Of a DNA stretch of 8,653 nt, positions 6,243-8,653 are shown one piece after another; the first letter of the stretch is position 1; each line of letters starts with the position of its first letter. This DNA comes from Dehalococcoidia bacterium UBA2160 (lineage in GTDB: Bacteria; Chloroflexota; Dehalococcoidia; Lucifugimonadales; UBA1123). The position numbers were made by a program, and so were the translations under genes. The DNA is taken from positions 1 to 8,653 of the forward strand of contig DCWO01000055.1 of assembly GCA_002328865.1 (NCBI GenBank), written 5' to 3'. The notes below the pieces were generated by a model that was given only the letters and a program-made list of their open reading frames with translations, was not told the origin of the DNA and made no database searches.

Positions 6243-6851
6243 ATGCCGATACGAATAGTCAGAGACGACACGCCAGGCGAGGCCCGCCCGGACAACGATG
6301 CGGACTTGCCGGCCATCGTGGTGAATCCGCCCGGTGCGTCGCACAACCGACCGAAGGATCCGCCGGTCGACATGAAACTGCCGCCCGTCGATGCGAAGAC
6401 ATCCCCGTTCGAGGCCAAGAAGTCGCCGGACGGCATAAGCCTGCCGAAGCCGACGACGTGGGCGATGGTCGCGTGCCAGTGCACGACCACCGGGCGTTCG
6501 TATCAGCTCACGTTCCGCCATGAGAACGACCAGTTCGTGCTGAAGGCGATCGATCGCCAGATATCAGGCTCCGCGTCGAACGACGTGGGCGGCATCGAGG
6601 GACCGTTCGAGTGGAGTGGGTTCGAGTGTCCCGAATGCCGACGCGGGTGGACCAAAGGCGACGACAACGCTCCAGCGTGGCCTGTGTTGATGTGCTCCTG
6701 CAAGTCGCTGTTCTGCACTCGCAAGGGCGTTTACAGCAAGAAGGGCAAAGACGGGCCGGAGTGGTGGTGGCAGTGCCCCAAGTGCCGCATCGACGCCCTG
6801 GTCGAGTTACGGCTGGAGTCGTTGGAGGGCGTGGCGATCAAGGGTAAGTAG
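6243..6851 (+). CDS. Small Cys-rich zinc protein with TerY-C-like metal-binding domain
   Basis: The last gene of the cluster, 202 residues. Residues 1-70 are Pro/Asp/Lys-rich and probably disordered. Residues 75-185 hold C78/C80 in ACQC, then C129/C132, C151/C153/C158 in the pattern CxCxxxxC, and C178/C181 after a WWW run. This order (a strand with FEWSGFECPEC, then MCSCKSLFC, then QCPKC) resembles the TerY C-terminal metal-binding domain, expected to bind two zinc ions; I make that match from memory of the family pattern. No catalytic domain and no von Willebrand A domain (normally joined to TerY-C) is present. The start is well supported: GGAGG at 6233-6237 lies five bases before ATG 6243, the strongest Shine-Dalgarno in the cluster. 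The gap to the E1 gene is 42 bp. It may be an adaptor or target-recognition part of the conjugation system (inference). Confidence 0.75.
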   Translation: MPIRIVRDDTPGEARPDNDADLPAIVVNPPGASHNRPKDPPVDMKLPPVDAKTSPFEAKKSPDGISLPKPTTWAMVACQCTTTGRSYQLTFRHENDQFVLKAIDRQISGSASNDVGGIEGPFEWSGFECPECRRGWTKGDDNAPAWPVLMCSCKSLFCTRKGVYSKKGKDGPEWWWQCPKCRIDALVELRLESLEGVAIKGK

Positions 6852-6859
6852 CAACTACC

Positions 6860-6910
6860 GGGTGTTCGTTTCCACCCACGCATCGAGATTAGCGATGAGC
6901 CATCATCGTT
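6860..6910. terminator. Possible bidirectional terminator between convergent genes
   Basis: The 72-bp gap between the end of the zinc-protein gene and the 3' end of the SDR gene contains two inverted repeats. AGCGATGA (6891-6898) pairs with TCATCGTT (6903-6910) over a 4-base GCCA loop, eight pairs with one G-T. A weaker GGGTG/CACCC pair (6860-6864 with 6873-6877) has an 8-base loop. Neither is followed by a clear T-run, so intrinsic termination is only suggested. Position between two converging genes is the main support. Confidence 0.35.
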
Positions 6911-6923
6911 CCAAATGCGCTAC

Positions 6924-7688
6924 CTACCGCCACGTCTCGGCGTTGTCTTGGGGGCGGCAGCCGATCTCGTCGCGGGAATTGGAGATGTCCCAGAAGCGCC
7001 ACTTGTTGTCGGATACCCCGTAGTAGATGCCGAAGCGCAGGTCGTCGGGCGCGTCGATGCAGCTTTCTACGAGCCGCACAAGGTCGCCGTGGGTGAGCAG
7101 CGTCGCGAACTGCCGGGGCTCCATAGGCCGGCTCTGCCGATTGAGCGTTCCTATGCGCATGCAGAGGACGGACAGGCCGAACAGGTCGGAGTAGTACCGG
7201 CCGGCCGCCTCGCCGAACGCCTTGCCGATGCCGTAGGGGCCGTCAGGACGGATGGGCATGGACGTGGTCACGAGCGGTATGGCGTCCGGGTCGAGGTCAT
7301 CGTACTGGCCCGCGACGATCGCCGAGTACGGGTGGTCGTTCTCGTAGTTGCCGGTTGCGTGGTTGGAACTCGCGAATATGACCCGTCTGGCCCCCGCGAC
7401 CCTCGCCGCCTCGAGGGCGTTGTAGGTCGAGGGCAGGTTGTTCCGGTGAACCACATCCCACGGGCTGTGCTGGGACGGAATGCTGGCCAGGTCGATCACG
7501 GTGTCGGCCCCTTCGAAGGCGGGCTGGATGGCTGACAGATCAGTCGTGTCGGCGACGAGGCAGTCGAAGCCATCGATGGGCACGATATCGACCCCGCTGA
7601 GATTGTAGCTGTCGTTGAGGCCGTTTCTCAGGACGGACCCCACCAGGCCAGAAGCTCCGGTTATCAGCACCTTTTTGTTCGTTGGCAT
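6924..7688 (-). CDS. NAD(P)-dependent extended SDR, uronate dehydrogenase-like
   Basis: Predicted NAD-dependent sugar oxidoreductase of the extended short-chain dehydrogenase/epimerase superfamily. The 254 residues open with a Rossmann motif GASGLVG (11-17). An SSNH motif (107-110) precedes the catalytic YGIGK (Tyr152, Lys156). The context RPDGPYGIGKAFGE, the MRIG strand and a C-terminus ending in DNAETWR all resemble bacterial uronate dehydrogenases, which oxidise galacturonate or glucuronate to the aldarolactone. The loop from SSNH to the catalytic Tyr is longer, by roughly 17 residues, than the uronate dehydrogenases I remember, so the substrate may differ. The start at 7688 is preferred over an in-frame ATG at 7703 because AGAGGAGAG (about 7691-7699, read on the minus strand) is a strong Shine-Dalgarno at the correct distance. 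It is transcribed toward the conjugation cluster and is not functionally tied to it. Other epimerase/dehydratase activities remain possible. Confidence 0.85.
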   Translation of the reverse strand: MPTNKKVLITGASGLVGSVLRNGLNDSYNLSGVDIVPIDGFDCLVADTTDLSAIQPAFEGADTVIDLASIPSQHSPWDVVHRNNLPSTYNALEAARVAGARRVIFASSNHATGNYENDHPYSAIVAGQYDDLDPDAIPLVTTSMPIRPDGPYGIGKAFGEAAGRYYSDLFGLSVLCMRIGTLNRQSRPMEPRQFATLLTHGDLVRLVESCIDAPDDLRFGIYYGVSDNKWRFWDISNSRDEIGCRPQDNAETWR

Positions 7689-7704
7689 TGCTCTCCTCTG
7701 CATG

Positions 7705-7733
7705 TTGGTTTGATTGTCCCGAGAGATTATAAT
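7705..7733 (+). promoter_or_regulatory. Sigma-70-type promoter for the methyltransferase gene; -10 box palindromic
   Basis: TTGGTT (7705-7710) and TATAAT (7728-7733) are separated by exactly 17 bp, giving a near-consensus promoter on the plus strand. A transcript would start near 7740 and leave a leader of about 90 bases before the TTG start at 7829. The 8-bp ATTATAAT at 7726-7733 is its own reverse complement, so a perfect TATAAT also reads on the minus strand (7731-7726) toward the SDR gene, but without a convincing -35. A 10-bp palindrome, TCGGCGCCGA (7780-7789), lies in the leader and could be an operator half-pair or chance. Confidence 0.6.
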
Positions 7734-7828
7734 GCCATCGCGCCAACTCGCACCGAGGTATCGAGAATGACGACTGACGTCGGCGCCGAGAGACTGCCCA
7801 CAGGATCGATGTCATCGGAGGATTCACG

Positions 7829-8593
7829 TTGAACGAATGGACCATGGACCGATGGAAATACTTCGACATCACCCACCGGGATCATATCCTGTGCAATCCG
7901 ACGACGATCGAGAAGCTCGACGAGTTTATCGGCTTGCTCCGACTTGAACGGGAGGCGTCGGTGCTGGATGTCGCCTGCGGCAAGGCCGAAATGCTGGTGA
8001 GGATGGCTGAAACTTACGGCATCACGGGCGTTGGCATCGATAAATCGCCGTTCGCCATTGCGGACGCCGAGGCCAAACGAGACGAACGCGTTTCCGGCGT
8101 CAACCTCGAGTTCGTCCTCGGCGACGGCGCGGACTACGAACCCGCTTCGCCGGAGTCGTTCGAGTTGGCGTCGTGTATTGGCGCGAGCTGGGTGTTCGGC
8201 GACCATCGGGGCACGTTGCGTGCGCTGACGGCGATGGTCAAGCCGGGCGGTCTGGTCCTAGCGGGCGAGCCGTTTTGGATCAACGATCCGCAACCGGAGC
8301 ACCTCGCAGCCGAAGGTCAGGACGAACCGTTCTTCAGCACTCACGACGGCAACGTAAAGATCGGCGAAGAAGAAGGCTTGACGCTGCTGTACACCATTGT
8401 CAGCAATCAAGACGACTGGGACCGCTACGAAGGATTGCAGTGGCGCGCGGCGGCCGAATACGCGCGCGAGCATCCGGATGACCCTGATCTGCCGGAAGTG
8501 CTTGCCCGTGTCGCCAGAGGGCGCGACATCTACCTCAAGTGGGGGCGAAGAGACTTCGGCTGGGCGATCTATCTGTTTCGGAAGCCCGGGTAG
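7829..8593 (+). CDS. Class I SAM-dependent methyltransferase, substrate unknown
   Basis: The 254-residue protein has the Rossmann-like methyltransferase core. Motif I is VLDVACGKAEM at about residues 45-55, the acidic residue at the end of strand 2 is Asp71 in GVGID, FVLGDGADY (95-103) matches motif II, and VKPGGLVLAGEPFW (137-150) is the typical post-motif region. It should bind S-adenosylmethionine and methylate a small molecule or other acceptor; nothing in the sequence identifies which. The N-terminus (RWKYFDITHRDH, 8-19) precedes the core as a short cap. The TTG start at 7829 is chosen because GGAGG (7817-7821) is seven bases upstream; the in-frame ATG at 7844 would be 22 bases from it. 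It is divergent from the SDR gene and has its own promoter. No membrane segment or signal peptide. The family call is secure. Confidence 0.88.
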   Translation: MNEWTMDRWKYFDITHRDHILCNPTTIEKLDEFIGLLRLEREASVLDVACGKAEMLVRMAETYGITGVGIDKSPFAIADAEAKRDERVSGVNLEFVLGDGADYEPASPESFELASCIGASWVFGDHRGTLRALTAMVKPGGLVLAGEPFWINDPQPEHLAAEGQDEPFFSTHDGNVKIGEEEGLTLLYTIVSNQDDWDRYEGLQWRAAAEYAREHPDDPDLPEVLARVARGRDIYLKWGRRDFGWAIYLFRKPG

Positions 8594-8653
8594 AGTTGGG
8601 CCTCGAAGTCCTCTATCGGGTTGGGTTTGCCCATGGGGGAGACCCTTCGCTTC
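8569..8653 (-). CDS. Possible C-terminal end of a minus-strand gene (partial, right edge)
   Basis: On the minus strand an open frame enters from the right edge and ends at a TAG (8571-8569), overlapping the methyltransferase stop by 25 bases. The visible tail reads MGKPNPIEDFEAQLYPGFRNR near its end, and most of its codons end in G or C, as in neighbouring genes. The stretch is only about 27 codons, too short to identify a family, and the frame may be open by chance. Confidence 0.25.
   Translation of the reverse strand, partial: KRRVSPMGKPNPIEDFEAQLYPGFRNR

Noticed and set aside
5769..6521. Long open frame of 250 codons on the minus strand across the E1 3' end and the zinc-protein gene
   Set aside because: It is antisense to two genes with clear zinc and E1 motifs, is Arg-rich and low in domain signal, as expected of the reverse frame of GC-rich coding DNA.
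6915..7535. Open frame of 206 codons on the plus strand
   Set aside because: It is antisense to the SDR gene, which has the Rossmann and YxxxK motifs and a good ribosome site; the plus frame is a Val/Gly/Arg-rich shadow.
1..8653. CRISPR arrays, tRNA/rRNA genes, insertion sequences, attachment sites
   Set aside because: I saw no regularly spaced repeats, no tRNA-like cloverleaf, no transposase motifs and no flanking direct or inverted repeats on reading the window.

Overview
This window is dominated by one plus-strand cluster of seven genes (left edge to 6851). I read it as a bacterial ubiquitin-like conjugation system with eukaryote-like parts. In order it holds: an E2-like conjugating enzyme with an intact catalytic Cys (start lies off the left edge); a JAMM/MPN metalloprotease with a complete E-HxH-x7-SxxD motif; a 483-residue fusion of an N-terminal ubiquitin-like (β-grasp) domain, a cysteine-less E2-fold domain, an unassigned middle region and a C-terminal RING/treble-clef zinc module; a coiled-coil protein with one C-terminal membrane segment; a protein with two Ig-like repeats and a partly degenerate RING-like zinc module; an E1/ThiF adenylating enzyme with a long Cys-rich C-terminal extension; and a small Cys-rich zinc protein. 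Gaps between the genes are 16-42 bp and all are on the same strand, so a single operon is likely. Its promoter and possibly its first genes are outside the window.

The parts suggest this division of labour. The E1 adenylates the C-terminus of a ubiquitin-like protein and passes it to the E2 of the first gene. The Ubl/pseudo-E2/RING fusion would act as the E3-like or UEV-like partner. The JAMM protease would mature the modifier or remove it from targets. The tail-anchored protein could place the reaction at the membrane. This is inference from domains and gene order. Related bacterial E1-E2-JAB-RING clusters are described in the comparative-genomics literature, and Bil-type systems of E1, E2, JAB and Ubl act against phage. 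The accessory composition here (a pseudo-E2 fused to Ubl and RING, a tail-anchored coiled-coil protein, a cytosolic Ig plus degenerate RING protein, a TerY-C-like zinc protein) goes beyond the minimal set. No free ubiquitin-like protein with a C-terminal Gly is visible.

After a short convergent gap (6852-6923, with a hairpin that could be a terminator) comes an unrelated region. A minus-strand uronate dehydrogenase-like SDR oxidoreductase (6924-7688) and a plus-strand class I SAM methyltransferase (7829-8593) diverge from a 140-bp intergenic region that holds a good sigma-70-type promoter. A possible end of a minus-strand gene lies at the right edge.

The DNA is GC-rich (around 60% by eye), with purine-rich Shine-Dalgarno sites, occasional TTG starts and compact gene packing, so the source is bacterial. 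The content would suit an environmental lineage such as Planctomycetota, Poribacteria or a relative, but nothing in the window fixes the taxonomy.
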